From Trebonia sp963777905 (GTDB taxonomy: Bacteria > Actinomycetota > Actinomycetes > Streptosporangiales > Streptosporangiaceae): a stretch of DNA of 64,000 nucleotides. How positions within the stretch are numbered: position 1 is the first letter of the stretch; each line of letters opens with the position of its first letter. The stretch covers positions 15,719 through 79,718 of the forward strand of contig CAVZSM010000020.1 in NCBI GenBank assembly GCA_963777905.1. The letters are read 5' to 3'. The notes beneath the pieces were generated by a model. It was not told the DNA's origin. It saw only the letters and a program-made list of their open reading frames with translations, and ran no database searches. This document shows, piece by piece, positions 1 to 8,618 of this stretch. Position numbers and translations under genes: made by a program.

Positions 1-236
1 ACACGGTCCCGTTCGACACGCGGCGCCCGTTCGACCCGTCAGGCATCAGGCTCGGCACCCCGGCGATCACCACCAGGGGCCTGACCGAGCAGCACATGCC
101 CCTGCTCGCGGCCTGGATGGACGAGGCGATCACCGCCGCCGCCAAGGACGACGAGGGCCCCCTGGAGCGCATCGCCGCCGAGATCCGCGACCTCCTCACG
201 GCCTTCCCGGCCCCCGGCTGGTCCGCCCAGCCGTAG
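1..236 (+). CDS. glyA: Serine hydroxymethyltransferase, C-terminal fragment
   Basis: Reading frame 3 is open from the window edge to a TAG at 234-236 and gives the last 77 residues of a PLP-dependent serine hydroxymethyltransferase, which interconverts serine and glycine with tetrahydrofolate in the cytosol. The diagnostic stretch is PSGIRLGTPAITTRG, the conserved C-terminal-domain motif of GlyA, followed by a helical tail rich in Ala, Glu and Asp. The start and the PLP lysine lie upstream of the window. The next gene starts about 100 bp downstream behind its own promoter, so glyA is the end of a separate transcription unit. Confidence 0.9.
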   Translation, partial: TVPFDTRRPFDPSGIRLGTPAITTRGLTEQHMPLLAAWMDEAITAAAKDDEGPLERIAAEIRDLLTAFPAPGWSAQP

Positions 237-307
237 CCCGCCCCGCTCGCCCGCTCGCGAGCCGGTTACGCTATGAAGCCGAGTAACAGCAGCACCATAA
301 GATATAT

Positions 308-339
308 TTGACCACGTGTTCGATTGAACTTATATTCGA
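308..339 (+). promoter_or_regulatory. SOS promoter with LexA box upstream of DUF6504-dnaE2
   Basis: TTGACC (308-313), a 17-nt spacer and TATATT (331-336) form a near-consensus vegetative promoter. TTGAACTTATATTCGA (324-339) matches the actinobacterial LexA box TCGAAC-N4-GTTCGA at 10 of 12 defined positions and covers the -10 box, so LexA binding would block transcription. The ATG at 344 lies 7 nt after the -10, so the transcript is probably leaderless. The TTG at 308, which would extend the downstream reading frame, is better read as the -35 element. Confidence 0.7.
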
Positions 340-343
340 ACTC

Positions 344-622
344 ATGGTTCGGGTGTACGGGGAGCCGGTCGAGGTGCAGGCGAGAGCCGATGGTCGCCCG
401 GCCCGGTTCGTGTGGCGCGGCAGGCTCTACGCGGTGCGGTCGATCGCCGGGCACTGGGTGGTCAACAGGGAGTGGTGGCGGGAGCGCGACGTGCCCGCGC
501 AGCCCGAACTGGAGTTCTGGCGAGTGGAGGCGTCCGCGGGACAGGGGACGTCGGCGGGCAGCTACGAGCTGCGCCGCGACGTGGCGGCCGGCGCCTGGAC
601 CCTGTCCCGGGTCGCGGATTGA
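344..622 (+). CDS. DUF6504 family protein, SOS-linked partner of dnaE2
   Basis: A 92-residue protein beginning MVRVYGEPVEVQ, with a beta-rich body containing RFVWRGRLYAV and HWVVNREWW. This is the look of the DUF6504 family that sits directly upstream of dnaE2 in many actinobacteria; its biochemical role is not known to me. I chose the ATG at 344 rather than the TTG at 308 because the latter falls in the -35 hexamer and LexA site. The stop codon TGA (620-622) overlaps the TTG start of dnaE2, which implies translational coupling and a shared DNA-damage response. No membrane segment or signal peptide is visible. Confidence 0.8.
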   Translation: MVRVYGEPVEVQARADGRPARFVWRGRLYAVRSIAGHWVVNREWWRERDVPAQPELEFWRVEASAGQGTSAGSYELRRDVAAGAWTLSRVAD

Positions 623-3600
623 CCGCGACCGGCCCGGTCACCGGGTTCGCGCACCTGCACGTCGCGTCGTCGTACTCGCTGCGCTACGGCACGGCGAGCC
701 CGGTGAAGCTGGCCGCGCGGGCGGCCGAGCTCGGCATGCCGGCGCTCGCGCTGACCGACCGTGACGGGCTGTACGGCGCGTTCAAGCACGTCAAGGCCTG
801 CGCCGACGCCGGGATCAGGCCGCTGCTCGGCGCCGACCTGGCGCTGTGCGGCGGGGGCGCCAGGCCGGTGACCGGGCGGGTGACGCTGCTCGCGGCCAGC
901 CGCCAGGGCTGGGCCTCCCTCTGCCGCCTGGTCAGCGCCGCGCACGCGGCGTCAGGCGCGCCCGCCGCCGGGCCAGGGGACGACCGCGCCGGCGCCCCGG
1001 CCGTGACGCAAGACCTGATCGCCGAGCACGCGGCCGGCCTCGTCGTTCTCCTCGGCCCGGCCAGCGACGTGGGCCTGGCGGTCGCCGCCCGGCGCCGGGA
1101 CGAGGCCGGCCGGGCACTGGCCCGCTGGCGCCAGCACGCTGAGGTGGCCGTCGAGATCGTGGACCACCTGGAGCCGCACAGCACGTTCCGCGCGGCGCGG
1201 CTGGCGGAGCTCGCCGCCGGCGCCGGCGTGCCCGCCGTGCTGACCAACGCCGTCAGGTACCTGGACCCGGTCGACAGCCTCGCCGCCCAGATCCTCGACG
1301 CGGCGCGGCGCCTGGTCCCGCTCGGCTCGCCGCGGCTGGTCCCGCACAACGGCCGCGCCTACCTGGCCGGCCCCGCCGACATGGCGGTCGCCGCCGGACG
1401 CGTGGCCGCCGCCATGACCGTCCCGCGTGCCAGGAGCACCGCCCTCGGCCTCCTGCGGGCCACCGCCGACCTGGCGGCGCGCTGCGCCCTCGACCCTGGC
1501 GCCGACCTGGGCATCGGCGACCGGCATCTCCCGGAAACGCAGGGCACCGCGGCCGAACAGCAGCAGGAGCTCCGCGCTCGCTGCGAGGACGCGATCCTCC
1601 GCGGCCGGTACCGGTCGGCCGGCCACCGCCCGCGGGGAACCAGCCGCAGGCTCGCCGCCAAGACGGCCAGGGAACGCCTCGACCACGAGCTGAACATCAT
1701 CGCGCGCACCCGCATGGCTCCCTACTTCCTCACCGTGGCGGACGTCGCGGACCGCATCAGGGAGCGCGGCATCCGCTGCGCCGTCCGCGGCTCAGGCGCG
1801 GGCAGCTTCGTCAACCACCTGCTCGGCATCAGCGCGATCGACCCGATCGAGCACGGCCTGCTCATGGAGCGGTTCCTGTCCCCGGTGCGGGCGACGATGC
1901 CGGACATCGACCTGGACGTGGAATCGGCGCGGCGGCTCGAGGCGTACCGGATCATCATCGACGCGTACGGGGCGGCGCGGACCGCCTGCGTCTGCATGAT
2001 GGAGACGTACCGGGCGAGGAGCGCCATCAGGGACGTGGCCGCCGCGATGTCCCTGCCCCCCGACGAGATCGGCGCCATCGCCAAGGCCTTCCCGCACATC
2101 CGCGCCAGCCACATCACCGCCGCGCTCGGCGAGCTCCCCGAGCTGCGCCGCTCCCGGCTGGCCTCGGCGCAGCTCGCCACCGTCTTCCAGCTCGCGCAGC
2201 AGCTCGACGGCCTGCCGCGGCACGTCGCCATGCACCCGTGCGGCGTGCTGCTGTCCGACACGACGCTGCTCGACCGCACGGCGGTGCAGCGCAGCGCCGA
2301 GGGGTTCCCGCTCAGCCAGCTCGACAAGGACGACGCGGAGATCGCGGGCGTGATCAAGCTCGACGTGCTCGGCGTCCGGATGCAGTCCGCGATGGCCCGC
2401 ACGCTGACCGAGATCAAGCGGACCACGGGCGAGCCGGTCGACCTCGACGCGATCCGGCGGGACGACACGGACACCTACGCGATGATCCAGCGGTCCCGCA
2501 CGATCGGCTGCTTCCAGATCGAGTCGCCCGGCCAGCGGGAGCTGGTGAAGAAGCTCGCCCCACGGAACATCGCCGACCTCATCGTGGACATCTCGCTGTT
2601 CCGCCCCGGCCCGGTCAACTCGGACATGATCGGCCCGTTCCTGCGCGTCAGGCACGGGCTGGCCGCGCCGCGCTTCCCGCACCCGGAGCTGCGCGACGCG
2701 CTGGAGGAGACCGGGGGAGTGGTGGTCTTCCACGAGCAGGTGCTGCGGATCATCGACGCGATGACCGGCTGCGGCCTGTCCGACGCGGACCTGGTCCGCA
2801 GGCACCTGTCGACGGAGGACGGGCCGCGGCGGACCGAGCCGTGGTTCCGCGCGCGGGCGCTCGCCCGCGGCTTCGACCCGGTGACAGTCGCCCGGGTGTG
2901 GGAGGTGGTGGCGGCGTTCGGCGGCTTCGGGTTCTGCAAGGCGCACGCCGCCGCGTTCGCGATCCCGGTGTACCAGTCGGCGTGGCTGAAGCGGCACTAC
3001 CCGGCCGCGTTCTACGCCGGGGTGCTCACCCACGACCCGGGCATGTACCCCAAGCGCGTCATCGTCCAGGACGCCCGGCTGGCCGGCGTCGAGGTGCTCG
3101 GCCTGGACGTCAACGCGTCCGCCGGAGAGTGGCGCGTCGACGCCGCTGACTCCCCGGCCATCCGCGTCTCCCTCCGCGAGGTGAAGGGCATCAGCGACTC
3201 CGAGATCGACCGGATCGTCTCCGGCCGGCCCTACACCTGCCTGCGTGACTTCTGGGAACGCGCGCGAGTTTCCCGCCCGGTCGCCGAACGCCTGGTCCTG
3301 ACCGGCGCCTTCGACTCCCTCTACGCCCCCGCCTCCGCCCCCGCTCCCGAGCGCCCGACCCGGCGGGACCTGCTCGCCAGGGTCGGCGTGCTCGCCAGGC
3401 AGGACTCTCCCGCGCGGCCGGGACCGGCTCCCACCCTCGACCTTTTCGGCGACGCGGAGGCGGCCGACGGCATGGCCGGCCTGGTGCCCGCGGGCCAGCT
3501 GCGCGAGCTCGAGCCCGATGAACGCGTCGCCGCCGAACTCGAGATCCTCGGCTTCGACATCAGCAGGCACGTGCTCGACTTCTACGCGGACCTGCTGGCC

Positions 3601-4231
3601 GGGCTCGGCGTGGTCCGCTCGACAGAGCTGGACGACCAAGAGAACGGTGAAACGGTGCTGGTCGCCGGCGTGAAGGTCGCGACGCAGACCCCGGCGGTCC
3701 GGTCCGGGCAGCGGATCATCTTCGCGTCGCTCGACGACGCGGCCGGGCTGGTGGACCTGGCGTTCTTCGAGTCGGTGCAGGACCGGTGCGCGGCGCGGCT
3801 GTTCGGCTCCTGGCTGCTGCTTGTCCGCGGCCGGGTCCGCCGCGCGGGCGCGGGCCCAATGGCCGTCACGGTCAACGCGACCGAGTGCTGGGACATCCCG
3901 GCCCTCGAGGAGATCCGCCTGGCCAGCGGCCTGGCCGCGGTCCGCGGCGCGATGGCCACCGGCGACGTAGGCCCCGGCGCGTCGCCGTCAGGCCGACGCC
4001 GGTGCCGGCGCGGGCGCGCCGCCCGTCCCGGACCCGGACTGGCCGGGCATGCCCTTCTCCGACGCGGACGACCCGGCCGGCGGCCGGACGGCCGCGGCAC
4101 GGCCGGTGGTCTTCGCCAACGGATTCACGCTGTCCCCGTACGCGGAGACCGGTTCACCCGGCGGCAGCCCCAAGAACCCGCCGCGCACCCTCTGGCACGC
4201 CAGCCCCGGCAGCACAAGCCCCCCACCCTAG
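619..4231 (+). CDS. dnaE2: Error-prone DNA polymerase III alpha subunit DnaE2, frame break near 3' end
   Basis: Damage-inducible C-family polymerase used for translesion synthesis, normally with ImuA'/ImuB. The N-terminal PHP domain starts HLHVASSYSLRYG. The palm motif PDIDLDVE (about residue 428) carries catalytic aspartates. GCFQIESPGQ and FGFCKAHAAAFA follow, and an OB-fold lies near the C-terminus. The TTG start at 619 overlaps the preceding stop. The frame used from 619 runs past the expected end into proline-rich sequence to 4500. The conserved DnaE2 tail (VVFANGFTLSPYAETG, then RTLWHASPGS) is in the +2 frame and ends at TAG 4229-4231. The shift lies between 3971 and about 4000, in GC-rich linker sequence. 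The core polymerase is intact; I cannot tell whether the break is a mutation or a base-calling error. Confidence 0.85.
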
Positions 4232-4261
4232 CCCAATTCCCCCCGCCACCCCGGGCCCACC

Positions 4262-4352
4262 GCCCTGCCCGCCCTGCCCGCCCTGCCCGCCCTGCCCGCC
4301 TGCCCGCCTGCCCGCCTGCCCGCCTGCCCGCCTGCCCGCCTGCCCGCCTGCC
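4262..4352 (+). repeat. Low-complexity tandem GCCCGCC(C)T repeat
   Basis: About four 9-nt units GCCCGCCCT run into about seven 8-nt units GCCCGCCT, followed to about 4440 by looser CCGTTCCGCCGCCCGCC units. The tract lies just after the inferred dnaE2 stop and is non-coding. The long open frames through it are an artefact of T/A-poor sequence. It is a plausible slippage site. Confidence 0.75.
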
Positions 4353-4453
4353 TCGCCGTCCCACCGTTCCGCCGCCCGCCCGCCCCGCCGTCCACCGTTC
4401 CGCCGCCCGCCCGCCTCCCTATCCCCCTGCCCGCCGCCCGCCCGCCTCGCCAT

Positions 4454-4552
4454 CTTCCCATCAGTTTCCGCCCCTAAAATTCCGACAAAACGGACAGTAA
4501 ATGGACCGAAAGTGATGGGAAGATGAAGAAAGGGGCCGAAAGTGATGGGAAG
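4454..4552. promoter_or_regulatory. Three-copy operator-like repeat upstream of the AbiEi-type gene
   Basis: CCGAAAGTGATGGGAAG occurs exactly at 4506-4522 and again at 4536-4552, a 30-bp period (about three helical turns). An inverted copy with two mismatches lies at 4454-4470. The last copy ends 35 bp before the GTG start at 4588. AbiEi-type antitoxins are known to repress their own promoters by binding repeats, so this is a reasonable autoregulatory operator. No experiment supports it here. Confidence 0.5.
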
Positions 4553-4587
4553 TCGAATTTCCGGCGCCCGTTTGCCATCATTAATAG

Positions 4588-4899
4588 GTGACTAAGCGCA
4601 ATCTTTCGGACGCTCTCAGTAAGAGCTTGGTCCTGACGACCCATGAGTGGCAGGCAGCGGGCGCCTCGCCCAAGATGCTGCGCACCCTGGCGCGTTCCGG
4701 CGATCTGGTCCGGATACGGCAAGGCGCCTACGCGACCAGGCGGGCGGTGGACTGGGCCAAGGACGATCCCGTGCGTGACCATGTCCTCCATGTCATGGCC
4801 GTCCGAACGTGGGCTGGCCGTGACGCCGTAGCAAGCTACCATTCCGCCGCCACCCTGCACCGGCTGGACCTGCTGGAGTCGCCTCGGGAAGCGCTGTGA
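4588..4899 (+). CDS. AbiEi-like antitoxin domain protein, N-terminal part of a split gene
   Basis: 103 residues from a GTG start. The N-terminal winged-helix region contains LTTHEWQAAGASPKMLRTLA and LVRIRQGAYA, the signature of the AbiEi family antitoxin domain of type IV toxin-antitoxin systems. It continues into the region ending RLDLLES that in family members runs on into a nuclease-like domain. Here the frame stops at TGA 4897-4899, and the rest is in another frame starting GTG 4896 (4-nt GTGA overlap). Either a one-base frameshift split a single ~312-residue gene, or two coupled genes exist. No AbiEii nucleotidyltransferase toxin lies beside it, so an orphan regulator is likely. Confidence 0.65.
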   Translation: MTKRNLSDALSKSLVLTTHEWQAAGASPKMLRTLARSGDLVRIRQGAYATRRAVDWAKDDPVRDHVLHVMAVRTWAGRDAVASYHSAATLHRLDLLESPREAL

Positions 4900-5525
4900 C
4901 TTTGACTCTTCCGGCGGCGAGGCGATGGGAGAGGCTGCGCTCGGCTGGCGTCGTCTTCCACTGCGCGGACCTTCCGGCCGAGCATGTGACCAGGCTGTAT
5001 AACCTGCCGGTCACGACGGCCGCGCGGACTGTTGTTGATCTCGCGCGGACGTTGCCGTTCATGGATGCGGTCGTAGTGGCGGACTCGGCGTTGCACGCGG
5101 AGAAGACAGCGAAGCCGGAGCTGCGTCAGATCCTGGACTCGTGCGTCAGCTGGCCGGGCGTCCGGCAGGCTCGCCGGGTGGTCTCGTTCGCCGATGAGCG
5201 CGCCGGATCGGCGCTGGAGTCGGCGGCACGAGTCGTCTTCGACGAGTCCGGGCTTGACCCGCCAGAGCTCCAGGTCACCATCCACCTGCCGGCGCACGCC
5301 TTCCTCGTCGACTTCTTCTGGCGCTCGCACCGGGTGATCGTCGAAGCCGACGGGCTGGCTAAGTACGCCGCCGACAAGGACCTGATCGCGCAGTTCCAGC
5401 GGGACCGCCTGCTGCGCGACGCGGGCTACAAGGTCGTCCACTTCACCTGGCGCGAGCTCTTCAAGACACCAGAACTCGTGATCGCCCGCATCCGGCAGGC
5501 ATTCGCTTCCCCTGGCGCCTATTAG
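4896..5525 (+). CDS. DUF559-type (Vsr-like) C-terminal half of the split AbiEi gene
   Basis: 209 residues. The N-terminal part (VFHCADLPAEHV, then TTAARTVVDLARTLPF) is the typical middle segment of AbiEi-DUF559 proteins. The C-terminal 100 residues resemble the DUF559/very-short-patch-repair nuclease fold: VDFFWRSHRVIVEADG followed by RDRLLRDAGYKVVHFTW. These carry the acidic residues and the RDxxL(R)xxG motif expected of a PD-(D/E)XK-like core. It overlaps the upstream half by 4 nt. With both halves joined, the length (about 312) matches the usual single-chain family, so a frameshift is the simplest explanation. Confidence 0.65.
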   Translation: MTLTLPAARRWERLRSAGVVFHCADLPAEHVTRLYNLPVTTAARTVVDLARTLPFMDAVVVADSALHAEKTAKPELRQILDSCVSWPGVRQARRVVSFADERAGSALESAARVVFDESGLDPPELQVTIHLPAHAFLVDFFWRSHRVIVEADGLAKYAADKDLIAQFQRDRLLRDAGYKVVHFTWRELFKTPELVIARIRQAFASPGAY

Positions 5526-5610
5526 CGTGTCGATTTCGGCGCCAGTCGTCCGTCGTCACAGTGAAGGGGCCAGCCGGACCGCGGCGGCCTTCGATGACGA
5601 GGAGAGCGTC

Positions 5611-5787
5611 ATGCTGTACTTCCCGACACACACCCTGGCCGCTATCGAGAACGACCGGCTGCGGGCCGCGGCACGCTACCGGCTGGTGGCGAAGGTCCGC
5701 CGGGAGCAGGCCACGCTCGTCCCTAAGCGCCGCGGCCTGCGGTGGCAGGTGTTCCGCGTCAGCTCGATGACGGGGAGCGCCAGTTGA
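5611..5787 (+). CDS. Small basic hypothetical protein
   Basis: A 58-residue frame starting at ATG 5611 behind a good ribosome binding site (GAGGAG, about 7 nt upstream). The product starts MLYFPTHTLAAIENDRLRAA, and the middle is arginine-rich and probably helical. Its last 29 nt run convergently into the 3' end of sqdB on the other strand. I do not recognise a family. The Shine-Dalgarno spacing favours 5611 over an upstream GTG at 5527. Confidence 0.45.
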   Translation: MLYFPTHTLAAIENDRLRAAARYRLVAKVRREQATLVPKRRGLRWQVFRVSSMTGSAS

Positions 5788-6913
5788 CGGTGGGGCGGAG
5801 CGCCTCTGGGCGGACCCGGTGCGCGTACCGCTTGGTGATCTCGAACAGCGACTCGATGAGCGTGTCGGACAGCAGATGCGGGTCGAGGCCGAGGTCGACG
5901 AGCTTGGTGTGCGCGACCTTGTAGTAGTGCTCGGGCGCTTCGACCCGCGGGTTGTCCAGTTCCTCGATCGTGACCTCGCCTGGGTAGGCACTCGCCACCG
6001 TGTCGGCGATCTCCCGGACCGACAGCGACTCGGTCATCTGGTTGAAGACCCGGAACTCCCCCTTGTTGGCCGGGTTCTCGCAGGCGAGCTGGATGCACCG
6101 CACCGTGTCCCTGATGTCGATCAGGCCGCGGATCTGGCCGCCGGTGCCGTAGACGGTGAGCGGGTGGCCGATGACCGCCTCGATCACGAACCTGTTCAGC
6201 ACCGTGCCGAACACCGCGTCGTAGTCGAACCTGGTCGCCAGCCTGTCGTCGCGGGCGGTCTCCGGCGTCTGCTGGCCGTAGACCACGCCCTGGTTCAGGT
6301 CGGTGGCACGCAGGTCCCAGATCCGGCAGGCGAACTCGATGTTGTGCGCGTCGTGCACTTTGGACAGGTGGTAGAACGAGCCGGGGCGCTTGGGGAACAT
6401 GACCCGGTCCCTGCGCCCGTTGTACTCGATGTCCAGCCAGCCTTCCTCGATGTCGATGTTCGGCGTGCCGTACACGCCGATCGAGCCGAGCTTGACCAGG
6501 TGGATGCGGGGATCGATCTCGGCGATGGCGTACAGCAGCGTGAGGGTGCCGAGCACGTTATTCGACTGGGTGTAGACCGCGTGACCGCGGTCGATCATCG
6601 AGTACGGCGCGGCGCGCTGCTCGGCGTAGTGCACCACCGCGTCCGGGCGGAAGTCACTGATCATCCGGTAGGCGAACACCGGGTCGCAGAGGTCGCCGAC
6701 GTAGCAGCCGATGTCCTTGCCGGTGATTTCCTTCCAGGCGGCGATGCGGACCCGGAGCGGCTCGATCGGGACCAGGCTCTCCACGCCGAGCTCGTCGTCG
6801 TAGTGCCGGCGCGCGAAGTTGTCGGCGACAGCCACCTCGTGACCGTGCTCCGACAGGTGCAGCGCCGTTGGCCAGCCCAGGTACCCGTCTCCGCCTAGTA
6901 CCAGGATCCTCAT
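5759..6913 (-). CDS. sqdB: UDP-sulfoquinovose synthase
   Basis: A 384-residue extended SDR enzyme that makes UDP-sulfoquinovose from UDP-glucose and sulfite, the head-group donor for the sulfolipid SQDG. The NAD-binding loop is GGDGYLGW near the N-terminus. The catalytic Tyr-Lys pair is in SFYHLSKVHD (about residue 180). The stretches EQRAAPYSMIDR, YGTPNIDIEEG, TDLNQGVVYG and NPRVEAPEHYYK are close to plant SQD1 and cyanobacterial SqdB. ATG 6913 follows GGGAGGTGACGGG, an excellent RBS; the longer frame to 6967 is not needed. No SqdX/SqdD sulfolipid transferase is adjacent, though a GtrA protein and a GT2 enzyme follow nearby. Confidence 0.92.
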   Translation of the reverse strand: MRILVLGGDGYLGWPTALHLSEHGHEVAVADNFARRHYDDELGVESLVPIEPLRVRIAAWKEITGKDIGCYVGDLCDPVFAYRMISDFRPDAVVHYAEQRAAPYSMIDRGHAVYTQSNNVLGTLTLLYAIAEIDPRIHLVKLGSIGVYGTPNIDIEEGWLDIEYNGRRDRVMFPKRPGSFYHLSKVHDAHNIEFACRIWDLRATDLNQGVVYGQQTPETARDDRLATRFDYDAVFGTVLNRFVIEAVIGHPLTVYGTGGQIRGLIDIRDTVRCIQLACENPANKGEFRVFNQMTESLSVREIADTVASAYPGEVTIEELDNPRVEAPEHYYKVAHTKLVDLGLDPHLLSDTLIESLFEITKRYAHRVRPEALRPTVNWRSPSSS

Positions 6914-7075
6914 CCCGTCACCTCCCGTTACAGGGTAACGTGCTATTGGTACGCGTGACCGAAGCATTGCCGTTGGCGCCGGTCAGCTCATCGGGCCTGG
7001 CGGGATGTGTCGTAGGGCCTGCGGTTTCCGTGCTGTTTTCCTGGGTAATCGTCGGTTCCCAACATGAGGAAGTCC

Positions 7076-7729
7076 ATGGCACTCGCGGATAATCGGCTGT
7101 GGGGGAAGCTCCGCTCCAAGGTAGGTGTGCGTTTCACGCGATTCGTCGTCGTGGCGGCCGTCTCGCTGACCGTGACCGAAATCGCGCTGACCTTGTGCAA
7201 CGGCGTGTTCCACATGACGTCGACGCCGGCCGCGCTGGTGAGCTGGTTCTGCGGCGCCGTGGTCAGCTACGTGCTGAGCCGGTGGGCGTGGGAGCGCAAG
7301 GGCAAGCCGGACGTGCTCAGGGAGACCGTGCCGTTCTGGGTGATCTCCGCCGTCGTGATCGTGATCCTCACACTGGCAGTGAAGTTCGCCTACCACTCGG
7401 CGTCGTGGCTGGGCCTGACCGGCGTCAAGCACGTGCTGTGGGTCGACTTCATCTGGCTGCTGGCTAACTGCTTCACGTTCCTGCTGCGGTTCCTGATCTT
7501 CCACTACGTGCTGTTCGCCGAGCGCACGACGGCCGCCAGGGCGGCGGCCACCGGCCCGGACTCGGTGCCCCCCGGCACTCGCAACGCGCCGAGCCCGGCG
7601 GCCGCACCGCACACCGCGGCCCGCGCCGCCACCGCGGAAGCGGAAGCGGCCGAGACCGCGAAGAGCGCCGAGACCGCGAAGAGCGCGGCGAAGACGGACG
7701 GCGCGAAGCAGGCCACCCCGGCCGACTAG
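7076..7729 (+). CDS. GtrA-like membrane protein
   Basis: About 217 residues with four hydrophobic segments (around VVVAAVSLTVTEIAL, VSWFCGAVVSYVLS, FWVISAVVIVILTLAV and IWLLANCFTFLLRFLIF), the GtrA/DPMS pattern. Such proteins are thought to help move or position undecaprenyl-linked sugars for surface glycosylation and are commonly paired with a GT2 glycosyltransferase. One is encoded convergently next door. The C-terminal 60 residues are a low-complexity Ala/Thr/Lys/Glu tail with a repeated AETAKS unit. ATG 7076 has AGGA 5-6 nt upstream; ATG 7064 is an alternative. Confidence 0.8.
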   Translation: MALADNRLWGKLRSKVGVRFTRFVVVAAVSLTVTEIALTLCNGVFHMTSTPAALVSWFCGAVVSYVLSRWAWERKGKPDVLRETVPFWVISAVVIVILTLAVKFAYHSASWLGLTGVKHVLWVDFIWLLANCFTFLLRFLIFHYVLFAERTTAARAAATGPDSVPPGTRNAPSPAAAPHTAARAATAEAEAAETAKSAETAKSAAKTDGAKQATPAD

Positions 7730-7793
7730 CGCCGGCAGGGCGCCAAGGGCGCTACGGCAAAGAGCAAAAGGGCCTAAGGAACCGCCGTCGCCG

Positions 7794-8618
7794 CTACGAG
7801 CGGCGGCGGCGTTCGCGCCACCAGGTGCCGAGCACCACGCGGGTGAACCTGGCGCCGTAGAAGAGGTTGTTCACGCCGGGGATGTGCAGGCTGTACAGCG
7901 GGTTCTGGCCCTTCTTGCTCTCGCCGACCGTCCGCTTGTGGATGGTGGCGGGCACTTCCAGCACCCGGTACCCGTGCGTGATGACGCCGATCAGCAGCTC
8001 GGACGCCTGGTACTGCGGCTGTTCGAGCTGGACGGCGCCGGTCACCTCGGCACGCATCGCGCGCAGGCCGAACGTGGTGTCGCTGATCCGCTGCCCGGTG
8101 AGCAGGCTGACGAGCGAGGCGAAGAACCGCACCCCGGCCCGGCGTACCGGGTCCTTGGTCTCCTCGCTGCCCGTCCGGCGCGACCCGGTGACGAAGTCGG
8201 CCTTGCCTTCAATGACCGGGGCCAGCAGGGACTCGATCTCCAGCGGGTTGTACTGACCGTCGGCGTCGGTGGTGATGATGTACTCGGCGCCGCCTTCCCT
8301 GGCGATCCGGTAGCCGAGGCGCAGCGCGGCGCCCTGGCCGCGGTTGACCGGGACGTCGCAGACCACGGCGCCGGCCGCGTCGGCCTCCTTGGCGGTGGCG
8401 TCGACGCAGCCGTCGGCGACCACGATGACCTCGGCGGCCAGCCCGCACACCGTCTTCGGCAGCTTCTCCACGACCGGGCCGACGGCGCCTTCCTCGTTGT
8501 AGGCGGCGATCACCATCGCGATCGGCGGCAGCTTGGTGGCGCGTTCCCCGTAAGTGCCGGCCAGCGTCTGCAGTGCGTCGGCGTCGATCCCCGCGTCCGC
8601 CGGGTTGGAGTAGAACAC
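7794..8618 (-). CDS. Family 2 glycosyltransferase (polyprenyl-phosphate sugar synthase type)
   Basis: 274 residues with a GT-A fold: IAMVIAAYNEEGAVG at the nucleotide-binding start, VIVVADGCVDAT, and TTDADGQYNP as the metal-binding DxD-like motif. RISDTTFGLRAM is a typical dolichol/polyprenyl-phosphate mannosyl- or glucosyltransferase signature. It probably transfers a sugar from UDP/GDP-sugar to a lipid phosphate at the inner membrane face. There is no C-terminal membrane domain, consistent with a separate GtrA partner. GTG 8618 is preceded by AAGAGG; longer upstream frames have no family similarity. Confidence 0.85.
   Translation of the reverse strand: MFYSNPADAGIDADALQTLAGTYGERATKLPPIAMVIAAYNEEGAVGPVVEKLPKTVCGLAAEVIVVADGCVDATAKEADAAGAVVCDVPVNRGQGAALRLGYRIAREGGAEYIITTDADGQYNPLEIESLLAPVIEGKADFVTGSRRTGSEETKDPVRRAGVRFFASLVSLLTGQRISDTTFGLRAMRAEVTGAVQLEQPQYQASELLIGVITHGYRVLEVPATIHKRTVGESKKGQNPLYSLHIPGVNNLFYGARFTRVVLGTWWRERRRRS

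Noticed and set aside
1792..3639. 615-residue minus-strand frame opposite dnaE2
   Set aside because: Antisense shadow of a conserved gene; the product has no motifs and an Arg/His/Pro/Val-rich composition typical of reverse frames in GC-rich DNA.
4262..4352. Possible CRISPR-like array
   Set aside because: Units are 8-9 nt without spacers and are simple low-complexity repeats.
5819..6898. 359-residue plus-strand frame opposite sqdB
   Set aside because: sqdB on the minus strand has full family similarity and a strong RBS; this frame has neither.
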